This document shows, piece by piece, positions 51,301-59,298 of a stretch of 59,298 bases of DNA. The notes below the pieces were generated by a model. That model was given only the letters and a program-made list of their open reading frames with translations. It did not search any database and was not told the DNA's origin. Position 1 is the stretch's first letter. Every line of letters begins with the position of its first letter. This DNA comes from Nonomuraea antri (GTDB lineage: Bacteria > Actinomycetota > Actinomycetes > Streptosporangiales > Streptosporangiaceae). Location of the stretch: NCBI RefSeq assembly GCF_013283785.1, contig NZ_JABCPZ010000039.1:1-59298 (forward strand), written 5' to 3'. Position numbers and translations under genes: made by a program.

Positions 51301-51987
51301 CAGCCGGAGCCTGGCGTCGCGCAGGTCGGCCTGGATGACGGCGGCCTTGCGGGCGATCTCGGCCTGCCGGCCCAGCGGCTTGAGCTGCCTGCGCAGCTCG
51401 GTGGCCAGGTCTTGCACGCGGGTCAGGTTGGCCTGCATGGCGTCGAGCTTGCGCAGCGCCTTTTCCTTGCGCTTGCGGTGCTTGAGCACGCCGGCGGCCT
51501 CTTCGATGAAGGCGCGGCGGTCTTCGGGCCCGGCGTGCAGGACGGCGTCGAGCTGCCCCTGGCCGACGATGACGTGCATCTCGCGGCCGATGCCGGAGTC
51601 GGACAGCAGCTCCTGGATGTCGAGCAGGCGGCAGGTGTCGCCGTTGATGGCGTATTCGCTCTGGCCGGACCTGAACATCAGGCGGCTGATCGTGACCTCG
51701 GTGTAGTCGATCGGCAGCGCGCCGTCGGAGTTGTCGATGGTCAGCGTGACCTCGGCGCGGCCGAGCGGCGGCCGGGAGGAGGTGCCGGCGAAGATGACGT
51801 CCTCCATCTTGCCGCCGCGCAGCGACTTGGCGCTGTGCTCGCCCATGACCCAGGCCAGGGCGTCGACGACGTTGGACTTGCCGGAGCCGTTGGGGCCGAC
51901 CACGCAGGTGATGCCGGGCTCGAAGCGCAGGGCGGTGGCGGAGGCGAAGGACTTGAATCCGCGCAGGGTGAGGGTCTTCAAGTACAA
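48313..51987 (-). CDS. smc: Chromosome segregation protein SMC
   Basis: Condensin ATPase for chromosome compaction. 1224 residues in canonical order: head N with [10 protein letters not shown] and Walker A [16 protein letters not shown] (near 32), long coiled coil, hinge (about 520-660 with [15 protein letters not shown] and [29 protein letters not shown]), second coiled coil and head C with signature [40 protein letters not shown]. TTG at 51987 is the start (MYLKTLTL) with GAAGGGGG upstream; it overlaps no other gene. Confidence 0.97.
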   Translation of the reverse strand: [1224 protein letters not shown]

Positions 51988-52117
51988 GCGCGGACCCCCT
52001 TCTCCCTGAACGACCTTCGGAAAAGCCTACTGGTCCTTTACTGCCCCCCGCTGGCGACCGCAGTCGGCGCGGGGGTGACCTGGGTAAAGGAAGCTTTTCC
52101 CATCAGGGAAAATAACA

Positions 52118-52142
52118 AGGGACGCCTCTTCGAGACGTCCCT
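52118..52142 (-). terminator. Intrinsic terminator of the small coiled-coil gene
   Basis: On the minus strand agggacgtctc-gaa-gaggcgtccct forms an 11-bp stem with one mismatch, followed by ttgttatttt, a proper U-rich tail. It lies 23 bases after the stop of the 64-residue gene, upstream of smc. Confidence 0.8.
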
Positions 52143-52164
52143 GGGTCTTGCGCTCCGATCACTC

Positions 52165-52359
52165 TCAGGTGAGTGCCGGCTCGCGCTCCTGCATGCGGCT
52201 GAGTGCCTCATCGCGGGTTTGCGCCGCAAGAGCGTCATTCTGGGCCTGGAGTCGGATGAGTTCTGCCTCCAGGTCTCGGATGCGCTGCTGCAAACGACGC
52301 ATCTCCGAGACCATTCGAGGGTCAGGACCGCCGACGTGGCCGAGTAGAGCCTTCGCCAT
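52165..52359 (-). CDS. Small coiled-coil protein, 64 aa
   Basis: MAKALLGHVGGPDPRM is followed by a heptad-rich helix (SEMRRLQQRIRDLEAELIRLQAQNDALA), predicted to form a short coiled coil. No known family. Its own -10 TATAGT (minus strand, 52516-52521) gives a leader of about 150 bases, and it has its own U-tailed terminator, so it is transcribed separately between acylphosphatase and smc. The head-to-tail position beside smc suggests possible nucleoid association, but that is inference. Confidence 0.8.
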   Translation of the reverse strand: MAKALLGHVGGPDPRMVSEMRRLQQRIRDLEAELIRLQAQNDALAAQTRDEALSRMQEREPALT

Positions 52360-52515
52360 GGTAAAGGGTCCTCCACGCTGAGTGACCAGACTGGTTCGCG
52401 CACTTCTATTCCGCGGGAGGGGTGCGCGTGGTACCTAACAAGAGTCGCACCGGCGGTGTGGGCGGTCAAGTCGAACGCACCGCATAGACCTACCGACAGG
52501 CACTCTCGACATACA

Positions 52516-52521
52516 ACTATA
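52516..52521 (-). promoter_or_regulatory. -10 element for the small coiled-coil gene
   Basis: Consensus-like TATAGT on the minus strand, in the AT-richest part of the 190-base gap 52360-52549. The -35 is not obvious. It lies about 157 bases upstream of the start, giving a long 5' leader with ggtgcgcg/cgcgcacc-type pairing potential. Confidence 0.5.
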
Positions 52522-52549
52522 CCCTATTTGGGCGGTTTAACGGAAGGGG

Positions 52550-52828
52550 TTACCGCTCCACAAACCCGCTCAAACTACCTCGGGCTTCACTCCAGCGTTC
52601 TACTACTCCATCCACTCTTCCCGGCGTGTCGCAACCTCTGAGCAGCTCCAGCAGCTTGACGCACGCCTCGCGAGGTCCCTCGGCGACCACCTCGACCCGG
52701 CCGTCGTCGGTGTTCCTGGCCCAGCCGACCAGCCCGAGCTCCAGCGCCCGGGCGCGAGTCCACCAGCGGAACCCCACACCCTGCACCCTCCCCCGCACCC
52801 AAGCGGTCATTCTGCTGTTCTCCGACAT
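52550..52828 (-). CDS. acyP: Acylphosphatase
   Basis: Hydrolyses acyl phosphates such as carbamoyl or 1,3-bisphosphoglycerate. 92 residues, the family size. ATG at 52828 is chosen ([13 protein letters not shown]), with GGAGGG just upstream; 52855 is an alternative. Active-site motif [42 protein letters not shown] has the phosphate-binding Arg and the catalytic Asn. It is commonly located between mutM and smc, as here, though a LysR/MFS pair now separates it from mutM. Confidence 0.94.
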   Translation of the reverse strand: MSENSRMTAWVRGRVQGVGFRWWTRARALELGLVGWARNTDDGRVEVVAEGPREACVKLLELLRGCDTPGRVDGVVERWSEARGSLSGFVER

Positions 52829-52877
52829 CTTCCCTCCGTTACCCTCCGTGACCATCGCTCCCGTTATACCGATCCGG

Positions 52878-53777
52878 TCAGGCGACCAGCGGCACCCGGG
52901 CGGAGTACCGCTCGGCCGCCTCGTTGAACGCCCTGATGGCCGAGGTCTCCGCCGACCTGGACCAGACCAGGCCCATGACCGAGTCCGGCAGCCCCGAGAC
53001 GGGCACGAACGCCACGTCGGGCCGCCCGTGATAGGAGGCCGCGGGCGTGCAGAACAACATCGCGCCCCGGTTGAGCGCCACCAGGGTGAGACCCTCCTGA
53101 CTGGTGGCCACCGCGCCGGCCCGCGGGATCGGCCGTCCCGACGGGGTGAACGACGGCGTCACGTGCTCCTGCCACTCGCGCGGCGCCGGGCCCTCCAGCC
53201 CGAACAGCGGCAGCTCGGCCAGCTCCTCCGCGCCGATGGTCGCCCGCCTGGCGAACGGGTGCCTGAGCGACAGCCCCACCTTGTACGAGACCCGGTTCAG
53301 CGCCCGCCCTGTCACCAGGTCGGGCTCGTTCACCGGCAGCAGCGTGAACGTCAGGTCCACCCGGCCGGCGCGCAGCTTGCTGAAGGGGTCGGACAGCGGG
53401 ATCTCCACCAGTTCCACCTCGCACCCCGGGTGCAGGCGCTCGAAGCTCTCCACGCTGCCGGTGACCACGTCGGTGGGCGTGGCGAAGAAGCCCAGCCGCA
53501 GCACGCCCGTCACCTCCCTTGCCCTGGACCTGGCCTGGTTCACCGCGTTCGCCAGGCCGTCGTAGGCGGGCCGCAGGTCGGCCAGGAAACGTTCGCCCAG
53601 CGGGGTGAGCAGCACCCGCCTGCTGGTGCGGTGGAAGAGCCGGCCGCCGATCCTGGTCTCCAGCGACCGCATGAGCTGGCTGACCCGGCCGGGCGACAGG
53701 TAGAGCCGATCGGCCGTGCGCGCGAAGTGCAGTTCCTCGCTCAGCACCACGAACGCTTCCAGTTCCCTGAACTCCAC
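52878..53777 (-). CDS. LysR-family transcriptional regulator
   Basis: 299 residues, standard LTTR. The N-terminal helix-turn-helix is [40 protein letters not shown]; the effector domain (about 90-295) is a periplasmic-binding-like fold. GTG at 53777. It is divergent from the MFS transporter 89 bases away, the classical LTTR arrangement, and probably activates it in response to the substrate. Together they interrupt the conserved mutM-acyP junction. Confidence 0.93.
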   Translation of the reverse strand: MEFRELEAFVVLSEELHFARTADRLYLSPGRVSQLMRSLETRIGGRLFHRTSRRVLLTPLGERFLADLRPAYDGLANAVNQARSRAREVTGVLRLGFFATPTDVVTGSVESFERLHPGCEVELVEIPLSDPFSKLRAGRVDLTFTLLPVNEPDLVTGRALNRVSYKVGLSLRHPFARRATIGAEELAELPLFGLEGPAPREWQEHVTPSFTPSGRPIPRAGAVATSQEGLTLVALNRGAMLFCTPAASYHGRPDVAFVPVSGLPDSVMGLVWSRSAETSAIRAFNEAAERYSARVPLVA

Positions 53778-53866
53778 CGCGCACCCCCTGATCGCTTAGC
53801 CCACCTAAACCAAGCCTTCGGGCTTCGTCATTGTTCCGCCGCCCGGCCGGCAGAAGGCTGGACGGC

Positions 53867-55018
53867 ATGACGATGACTGCTCAATCCAGCGCCGTGCAGC
53901 CGCGCTGGCTCGCCGTTTTCTCCGTCGCGGTGGGCACTTTCGCCCTGGTGACCAGCGAGATGTTGCCCGTCGGCCTGCTGACGTCGATCGCCGCCACGCT
54001 CGGCGTGAGCGACGGCACGGCCGGGCTGATGATGTCGGCGCCGGGCCTGGTCGCCGCGATCTCCGCACCCGTGCTCGCGATCGCCACCCGCCGTTTCGAC
54101 CGGCGTCTCACCTTGCTCGCGCTGATGGCCCTGCTCGCCGTGTCGAACCTGGCGGGGGCGATCGCGCCGGACTATCCGGTGATGCTGGCCGCGCGGGTGC
54201 TCGGCGGGGTGAGCATCGGCGGGTTCTGGGCGTTCGCCGCCGGGCTCGGCACCCGGCTGGCCCCCGAGCGCTCGGTCGGCCGGGCCACCTCGATCATCAT
54301 GGCCGGGGTGTCGGTGGCGTCGGTGCTCGGAGTGCCCGCGGCCACGTTCATCTCCTCGTTCGCGGGCTGGCGCAGCGCGTTCGCGGCTATGGGCGTGCTG
54401 GCGCTGATCCTGCTCGCGGTGCTGGCCGTGACGCTGCCGCCGATGCCGGGCGCGGATTCGCACCGGTCCGGTGAGCGGCTGTCCTGGCCGCTGAAGGCCG
54501 TCGTGCTGGCGACCGTGCTGATCGTGACCGCGCACTTCGCGGCCTACACCTACGTGCGGCCGTTCCTGGAGCAGGTCGCGCACGCCGACCCCGGGCTCGT
54601 CAGCGTCGCCCTGCTCCTGTACGGCGTGGCCGGCGTCACGGGCAACTTCGTGGCCGGATCGTGGGCGGCGCGGAATCCCAAGCCGGTGCTGATCGTCCTG
54701 GCCGGGCTCATCGCGCTGGCCACGGCGGCGCTGCCGGTGCTCGGCACGCCCCTGTTCGTGCTGGTGGTGTGGGGGCTCGGCTACGGCGGCGTGGGCGTGA
54801 CGCTGCAACTGTGGATCATGCGGCACGGCGGCGGCGAGCTGGCCACCGCCGTCTACGTCAGCGCGTTCAACCTGTCGATCGGGCTCGGCTCGTTCGTCGG
54901 CGGCCGGGTCGTGGACGGGATCTCGACCTCCGCGGTGATGTGGACGGGCGCGATTCTGGCCCTGCTCACCGCGGCTTTCGCTGGCATCTGGGGCAGGAGT
55001 ACGACGACCGGTTCATGA
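53867..55018 (+). CDS. MFS transporter (DHA1-type drug/arabinose efflux)
   Basis: 383 residues, 12 hydrophobic segments. Opening [47 protein letters not shown] and [36 protein letters not shown] are typical of the sugar-efflux/drug-resistance MFS branch. The ATG at 53867 follows AAGG. Its last 53 bases overlap the mutM 3' end on the opposite strand; both C-termini look natural, so neither is truncated. Likely exports a drug or metabolite sensed by the LysR protein. Confidence 0.9.
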   Translation: MTMTAQSSAVQPRWLAVFSVAVGTFALVTSEMLPVGLLTSIAATLGVSDGTAGLMMSAPGLVAAISAPVLAIATRRFDRRLTLLALMALLAVSNLAGAIAPDYPVMLAARVLGGVSIGGFWAFAAGLGTRLAPERSVGRATSIIMAGVSVASVLGVPAATFISSFAGWRSAFAAMGVLALILLAVLAVTLPPMPGADSHRSGERLSWPLKAVVLATVLIVTAHFAAYTYVRPFLEQVAHADPGLVSVALLLYGVAGVTGNFVAGSWAARNPKPVLIVLAGLIALATAALPVLGTPLFVLVVWGLGYGGVGVTLQLWIMRHGGGELATAVYVSAFNLSIGLGSFVGGRVVDGISTSAVMWTGAILALLTAAFAGIWGRSTTTGS

Positions 55019-55811
55019 ACGCCTCGCGCCTGATCGGCGTGCCGCACCGGGAACACGGCAGGTCGCGCCGGCCGTACGCCTCCAGCGAGCGCTCGAAGTA
55101 GCCGCTCTCGCCATTGACGTTGACGTAGAGGCTGTCGAACGACGTGCCGCCCTGGTGCAGCGCGGCGCTCATCACGGTACGCACCGCGGCCAGCAGCTCG
55201 GCCACCTTCGGCCGGGTGAGCGTCTGGGTGGGCCTGGCCCAGTGCAGCCTGGCGATCCACAGCGCCTCGTCGGCGTAGATGTTGCCGACGCCGCTGATCA
55301 GCGACTGGTCGAGCAGCGCCCGCTTGATCTCGGTGCGCTTGGCGCGCAGCCTGCGGGTGAACTCCGCCTCGTCGAACGACTCCTCGAACGGGTCGGGCGC
55401 GATGTGCGCGATCGGCTCCGGCACGCCGCCGACCAGCGGCGTCAGCATGACGTGGCCGAACGTGCGCTGGTCGACGAATCGCAGATCGGGGCCGCCGTCG
55501 GCGAAGCGCAGGAGCACCCGCAGATGCTTCTCCGGCGGCGACTCCGGATCGACCACCAGCAACTGGCCGCTCATGCCCAGATGGGCCAGCAGCGCCTCCT
55601 CGGCGCCGGACAGCGGCAGCCACAGGTACTTGCCGCGGCGCTCGGCCGACAGGATCGCGCGGCCCTTCAGCCGGGCGGCGAACTCGTCGGCGCCCGGCTC
55701 GTGCCGCCTGATCGCGCGGGGGTGCAGCACCTCCGCGGAGGCGATCTCGCGGCCGGTGACCCACTGCTCAAGGCCGCGCCTGACGACCTCTACCTCGGGA
55801 AGTTCGGGCAA
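54966..55811 (-). CDS. mutM: Formamidopyrimidine-DNA glycosylase MutM/Fpg
   Basis: Excises 8-oxoguanine and formamidopyrimidines from DNA. 281 residues. [15 protein letters not shown] is the catalytic N-terminus with Pro2; HLGMSGQL the conserved loop; [14 protein letters not shown] the helix-two-turns-helix; and the C-terminal zinc finger [28 protein letters not shown] at 55811. It lies between rnc and the LysR/MFS insert. The 3' end overlaps the converging MFS gene by 53 bases, which may create antisense pairing. Confidence 0.97.
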   Translation of the reverse strand: MPELPEVEVVRRGLEQWVTGREIASAEVLHPRAIRRHEPGADEFAARLKGRAILSAERRGKYLWLPLSGAEEALLAHLGMSGQLLVVDPESPPEKHLRVLLRFADGGPDLRFVDQRTFGHVMLTPLVGGVPEPIAHIAPDPFEESFDEAEFTRRLRAKRTEIKRALLDQSLISGVGNIYADEALWIARLHWARPTQTLTRPKVAELLAAVRTVMSAALHQGGTSFDSLYVNVNGESGYFERSLEAYGRRDLPCSRCGTPIRREAFMNRSSYSCPRCQRKPR

Positions 55812-55823
55812 CCTGACCTCTTC

Positions 55824-55874
55824 TTGAACTGCCTGGCTCGTTGAACCGCCCGGCTGGTTGAACCGCGTGGCTCA
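55824..55874. repeat. Three 17-bp tandem repeats between mutM and rnc
   Basis: Units at 55824-55840, 55841-55857 and 55858-55874 with core ttgaaccgcccggctgg; the last unit runs into the rnc stop codon (complement tca, 55872-55874). Confidence 0.9.
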
Positions 55875-56612
55875 GCCGGCCGGCTGGCTCTCGCGCTGCT
55901 CGCGGCGGGCCCTGATGCGGGTCCACGCCGCCTCGGCCGCCTGCTGCTCGGCCTCCTTCTTGCTGCGGCCGGTGCCCGAGCCGTACGACTCGCCGCCCAC
56001 CCGCACCATGGCGGTGAACGACTTGGCGTGGTCGGGGCCGCTCTCCTCGACGTGGTACTCGGGGACGCCGAGCGCCTCGGAGGCGGTGAGCTCCTGCAGC
56101 GAGGTCTTCCAGTCGAGACCGGCGCCGAGCGAGGCCGAGCGCACGATCAGCGGGTCGAACAGCAGGTGCACGACCCGGAACGCCTCGTCGAGGCCCTTGT
56201 CGACGTAGATGGCGCCGATCAGCGCCTCCAGCGTGTCGGCCAGGATGGACGACTTGTCGCGCCCGCCCGTGCCCTCCTCGCCCCGGCCGAGCCGCAGGAA
56301 CCGGCCCAGGCCGAGCCCCCTGGCCACGTCGGCCAGTGCGCGCATGTTGACGACCGCGGCCCGCAGCTTGGCCAGCTGGCCCTCGGGCAGGTCGGGGTGG
56401 TTGCGGTAGAGGGTGTCGGTGACCACCAGGCCGAGCACGGAGTCGCCGAGGAATTCAAGGCGCTCGTTGGTCGGCAGGCCGCCGTTCTCGTACGCGTAGG
56501 AGCGGTGCGTGAGCGCGCGCTCCAGAATGTCGGGGTCCAGGCTTACCGCGAGAACCCGCTCCAGCTCTTCCTTGGCGACCTCAACGGCCACCGGCTTAGG
56601 ACCAGCGCCCAC
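55872..56612 (-). CDS. rnc: Ribonuclease III
   Basis: Double-strand RNA endonuclease for rRNA and mRNA processing. 246 residues. RNase III signature [21 protein letters not shown] with the metal Glu/Asp, [14 protein letters not shown] for the second acidic pair, and a C-terminal dsRNA-binding domain (about 175-240, [41 protein letters not shown]). GTG at 56612 has GAGGAGG upstream. It is followed by mutM 60 bases later, after a triple 17-bp repeat. Confidence 0.96.
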   Translation of the reverse strand: MGAGPKPVAVEVAKEELERVLAVSLDPDILERALTHRSYAYENGGLPTNERLEFLGDSVLGLVVTDTLYRNHPDLPEGQLAKLRAAVVNMRALADVARGLGLGRFLRLGRGEEGTGGRDKSSILADTLEALIGAIYVDKGLDEAFRVVHLLFDPLIVRSASLGAGLDWKTSLQELTASEALGVPEYHVEESGPDHAKSFTAMVRVGGESYGSGTGRSKKEAEQQAAEAAWTRIRARREQRESQPAG

Positions 56613-56805
56613 GTGCTTCCTCCTCGGACATCTTCACATGGCGCGTCGGCTGCGGAAGATGCCCGAAAACGTGGTGGGCGTCGGGGAGAACAGAGCCCCG
56701 GCGTCCACCACGGCCGCGGGCGGAACCGCCGCCGTACGCATCTGAGACGGTAACGCCGACCGGGGCACAATGGCACCCGGTCGGCATCACGTCAACTCAG
56801 CGAGA

Positions 56806-56985
56806 TCAGGCGGACGGCTCGATGACCTGACGACGGTTGTAGGTGCCGCAGGTGGGGCACGCGATGTGCGGCTGCTTGGGCGAACGGCACTGCGGGCAGC
56901 TCACCAGGGCGACAGCAGTCGTCTTCCACTGGGAGCGACGGGCGCGGGTGTTGCTCCGCGACATCTTTCGCTTCGGGACGGCCAC
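56806..56985 (-). CDS. rpmF: 50S ribosomal protein L32
   Basis: 59 residues. Opens [21 protein letters not shown], the L32 signature, and carries four cysteines in CPQC and CPTC, the zinc-ribbon form. GTG at 56985 begins two bases after the DUF177 stop, so the two genes are translationally coupled, as in other actinobacteria. Lies between DUF177 and rnc. Confidence 0.97.
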   Translation of the reverse strand: MAVPKRKMSRSNTRARRSQWKTTAVALVSCPQCRSPKQPHIACPTCGTYNRRQVIEPSA

Positions 56986-56986
56986 G

Positions 56987-57556
56987 TCACTTCTCCTGAT
57001 CGTTATCGTTCTCGGAAATCAGACCTTGCAACGACGCCCAGCGGGCGTCGATCTTCTCGTGCCGGTGATCGTCGCCGGCCTCGGCCAGCTTGATCCCGCA
57101 CTCCGTGCAGAGCCCCGGGCAGTCTTCACGGCAGACCGGGCTCAACGGCAGTGCGAGCACCACCGCGTCGCGGAATGTCGGCTCGAGGTCGAGCAGCTCT
57201 CCGTCGAGCAGTGAGTCCTCGTCCGAGGCGTCCTCGTCGGAGTAGAAGAACAGCTCCTGCAGGTCGACCTCGAGGTCCGAGGCGACCGGGTCAAGGCACC
57301 GCGCGCACTCCCCGGCCAGCGGGGCCTGCGCCGTGCCCGAGACGAGCACGCCTTCCATCACTGCTTCGAACCGGAGATCCAGCTCGACTTCGGCGTCTTT
57401 GGGGACACCGATCATGTCGACGCCGACATCCACCGGTGCCGGGAGCGTCAGGGTCATCCGCTTCATCGTGCCCGGCCGCTTTCCCAGGTCGTGAGTGGAG
57501 ATCACCCAAGGGGAGCGGGGGTCGAGGTGCTGAGTCATCCTGCTCTCGCTAGGCAT
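56987..57556 (-). CDS. DUF177/YceD-family protein
   Basis: YceD-type protein conserved upstream of rpmF, implicated in 23S rRNA maturation or L32 regulation. About 189 residues. [32 protein letters not shown] and [20 protein letters not shown] hold four or more cysteines typical of the family. ATG at 57556 is chosen because a -10-like GATATT (57563-57568) lies six bases upstream, consistent with a leaderless mRNA; ATG at 57538 ([11 protein letters not shown]) is a plausible alternative since the conserved part starts there. Confidence 0.93.
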   Translation of the reverse strand: MPSESRMTQHLDPRSPWVISTHDLGKRPGTMKRMTLTLPAPVDVGVDMIGVPKDAEVELDLRFEAVMEGVLVSGTAQAPLAGECARCLDPVASDLEVDLQELFFYSDEDASDEDSLLDGELLDLEPTFRDAVVLALPLSPVCREDCPGLCTECGIKLAEAGDDHRHEKIDARWASLQGLISENDNDQEK

Positions 57557-57609
57557 GGCGAAAATATCGCCGTCGTACAAGGCCGAAATGAAAGGATACC
57601 AGGTCGCGG

Positions 57610-58086
57610 TCAGCCTCTGAGCCGCTCGATGAGCAGCTTGTGCACCAGGTCGGGGACCAGCCCCGACACGTCGCCGCCGTACCTGGCGATCTCCTTGACC
57701 CGGCTCGACGACAGGAACGAGTATTCCGGGTTCGTCGGCATGAACAGCGTCTCGACCCCCGACAGGCGGTAGTTGAGCTGCGCCATCTGCAGCTCGTAGT
57801 CGAAGTCGCTGACCACCCGGATGCCCTTGACGATCGCGGGGATGTCGTTCTCCTTGCAGAAGTCGACCAGCAGGCCGTGGAACTTCCGAACCTTGACGTT
57901 CGGATATTCCTTGGTCACGGTCTGCAGGATCTCGATCCGTTCATCGACCGTGAACAGGCTGCTCTTCTCGATGTTGATGAGAACGGCCACGGTCACCTCG
58001 TCGTACAGCCGGGCGGCCCGGCCGATGATGTCGAGATGACCATTCGTGATGGGGTCGAACGACCCCGGGCAGACAACGCGGCGCAA
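57610..58086 (-). CDS. coaD: Phosphopantetheine adenylyltransferase
   Basis: Fourth step of CoA synthesis: 4'-phosphopantetheine plus ATP to dephospho-CoA. 158 residues, family length. VVCPGSFDPITNGHLDII contains the (T/H)xGH nucleotidyltransferase motif; VKGIRVVSDFDYELQMAQLNY and the ISSTxVKE-like FLSSSRVKEIARYGG are also intact. TTG at 58086 has GGGAGG at five-base spacing; upstream frame has no other good start. Follows rsmD after 14 bases. Confidence 0.97.
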   Translation of the reverse strand: MRRVVCPGSFDPITNGHLDIIGRAARLYDEVTVAVLINIEKSSLFTVDERIEILQTVTKEYPNVKVRKFHGLLVDFCKENDIPAIVKGIRVVSDFDYELQMAQLNYRLSGVETLFMPTNPEYSFLSSSRVKEIARYGGDVSGLVPDLVHKLLIERLRG

Positions 58087-58100
58087 GACGCCTCCCAGGT

Positions 58101-58667
58101 CTACGGGTTCCCGGCGGCGCGACCGTACCAAACGGACGCTTCACCGTATCTACGGACCCTCTCCTCAACATAACCTTCCGGCCACATCAGAGGATTTCCC
58201 CGACTTTCCCTCTCGAACGCCACCAGAGCGTCCACGGCCAGCCAGCCGTTGTCGCGCAGCAGCTCAAGCACCCGGATGACCTCGGCGTCCTTCACCGCGT
58301 ACGGAGGATCGGCGAACACGATGTCGAAACCCTCCTCGGCCGGCTTGCCGAGGAACCGCTCCACCTTGTCGCCCACGACCCTGGCCTCGGCCAGGCCCAG
58401 GGACCTGACGTTGTCCTTGATCGTCCGCAGCGCCTTCTGGTCGGACTCGACCAGCACCGCCAGTTCCGCCCCCCGCGACAGCGCCTCCAGCCCGATCGCG
58501 CCCGACCCGGCGTACAGGTCGATCACCCGGGCGCCGTCGAGCCCGTGCAGCGAGTCGAGTGTCAAGAAGATCCCTTCTCGCGCCCTGTCGCTGGTCGGTC
58601 TCGTCCCGCGCCCCGGCGGCACGGCCAGCCGGCGTCCACCCGCGCTCCCCGCGATGATCCGAGTCAT
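58101..58667 (-). CDS. rsmD: 16S rRNA (guanine966-N2)-methyltransferase RsmD
   Basis: SAM-dependent methyltransferase acting on 30S subunits. 188 residues. RIIAGSAGGRRLAVPPGRGTRPTSDRAREGIF is the conserved N-terminus; VIDLYAGSGAIGLEALSRGA the SAM-binding motif I; FADPPYAV the NPPY-type catalytic motif. ATG at 58667 is preferred (MTRIIAG), with an ATG three codons upstream. The 280-base gap 58668-58947 upstream holds the recG terminator and probably the rsmD promoter. Confidence 0.96.
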   Translation of the reverse strand: MTRIIAGSAGGRRLAVPPGRGTRPTSDRAREGIFLTLDSLHGLDGARVIDLYAGSGAIGLEALSRGAELAVLVESDQKALRTIKDNVRSLGLAEARVVGDKVERFLGKPAEEGFDIVFADPPYAVKDAEVIRVLELLRDNGWLAVDALVAFERESRGNPLMWPEGYVEERVRRYGEASVWYGRAAGNP

Positions 58668-58866
58668 GAGACCCATTGTTCCGCATGTCCATGCAGGTCA
58701 AGAGTGGACAAGTGTCTCCCTCGACTGCGCAAGGGTGATTCACATCGGCCGATCGGTTCCGCATGATGAGTTCTGCGGCCTTCGAGGTGACCCACATGAA
58801 GGCCGACCGGCGTGATCGTGAGCCCTTCCGCACGCCGGTTCCCTCGGCACCTGACCCGAGGGTGGG

Positions 58867-58912
58867 CCCAGCCGGGGACGGCATTCGGGGGGAGGCCGTC
58901 CCCGCGGCTGGG
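58867..58912 (-). terminator. Long hairpin after recG
   Basis: cccagccggggacggc (58867-58882) pairs with gccgtcccc-gc-ggctggg (58895-58912), a 16-bp stem with a two-base bulge. It lies 36 bases beyond the recG stop and before rsmD, so recG is probably terminated separately. Confidence 0.75.
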
Positions 58913-58947
58913 TTCGTTCACTCACTCAGCGCGGCCCGGGGGCCCGC

Positions 58948-59298
58948 TCAGGTCTTCTCCAGGTATTCGGCCTTCTCGTCGGCCAGCAGGCGGTCGATCT
59001 CCGCGCGCAGCCCGTCGTGCGACGCCAGCTCGGGATCGCCGGCCAGCAGCGCCAACGCCTCCTCGCGGGCGGTGACGATCACGTCCTCGTCGCGCAGGAG
59101 CTGCAGCAGCTTCAGCGACGACCGCTTGCCCGACTGCGCCGCGCCCAGCACGTCGCCCTCACGCCGTTGTTCGAGGTCGACCCTGGACAGCTCGAACCCG
59201 TCGAGCGTGGCGGCCACCGCGTCGAGCCTGGCGCGGGCCGGGGTGCCCTCGGCGAAGTCGGAGACCAGCAGGCACAGCCCGGGCAGCCCGCCCCGGCC
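58948..59298 (-). CDS. recG: ATP-dependent DNA helicase RecG, C-terminal part
   Basis: The frame is open to the window edge, so the start is outside. The visible 116 residues carry LCLLVSDFAEGTPARARLDAVAATLDGF and ELSRVDLEQRREGDVLGAAQSGKRSSLKLLQLLRDEDVI, which match the RecG C-terminal region (the RREGDVLG motif following the helicase core). RecG remodels stalled replication forks and Holliday junctions. Gene order recG-rsmD-coaD supports the call. Confidence 0.93.
   Translation of the reverse strand, partial: GRGGLPGLCLLVSDFAEGTPARARLDAVAATLDGFELSRVDLEQRREGDVLGAAQSGKRSSLKLLQLLRDEDVIVTAREEALALLAGDPELASHDGLRAEIDRLLADEKAEYLEKT

Overview
The window is high-GC, gene-dense actinobacterial chromosome. 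GTG and TTG starts are common and several starts look leaderless. Gene content fits a filamentous actinomycete of the Streptosporangiaceae type, such as a Nonomuraea relative; that genus placement is inference from gene content and order. No rRNA, tRNA, CRISPR array, prophage or insertion sequence was recognised, and no gene-free stretch exceeds 300 bases.

Layout. (1) 3-1947: the end of a fold-type III PLP decarboxylase gene and an unknown gene. (2) 2053-9697: a five-gene branched-chain/aromatic-type ABC importer (livGFHMJ order, minus strand), divergent from a PucR-type regulator that overlaps an acyl-CoA ligase. (3) 9731-12247: a PfkB sugar kinase and a PBP2-like protein that has lost its catalytic serine and KTG lysine. 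(4) 12284-15753: two small regulator/enzyme pairs, MerR with an aldo/keto reductase and TetR with a GH1 beta-glucosidase. (5) 15802-22624: a small secreted protein, a P-loop kinase, a secreted coiled-coil protein, a large secreted zinc carboxypeptidase and an aldehyde dehydrogenase. (6) 22824-29851: a minus-strand operon in which two large LuxR-type STAND ATPase regulators alternate with two truncated ANL (acyl-CoA ligase-like) proteins, ending in an alpha/beta hydrolase. (7) 30116-41127: typA, a large membrane protein of unknown function, DUF2461, a lipoprotein deacetylase, an XRE-cupin regulator with an EamA exporter, a MEDS/HATPase protein, an orphan SigR-like sigma factor and a Cds1-like cysteine desulfhydrase. 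(8) 41175-45107: an iron-siderophore importer with a clear DtxR/IdeR iron box. (9) 45137-46934: a TPR protein preceded by a 24-codon microprotein ORF. (10) 47063-59298: the conserved block recG-rsmD-coaD-DUF177-rpmF-rnc-mutM-acylphosphatase-smc-ftsY on the minus strand, interrupted by a LysR/MFS pair whose MFS gene overlaps mutM tail to tail.

The observations most worth following are the catalytically dead PBP2 paralogue, the duplicated [ANL-like fragment + LuxR-STAND] module, the matched pair of MerR-type leaderless promoters, the microprotein/TPR pair, and the orphan SigR-like factor beside a cysteine desulfhydrase. Short degenerate tandem duplications of 12-29 bp recur at gene boundaries throughout the window.
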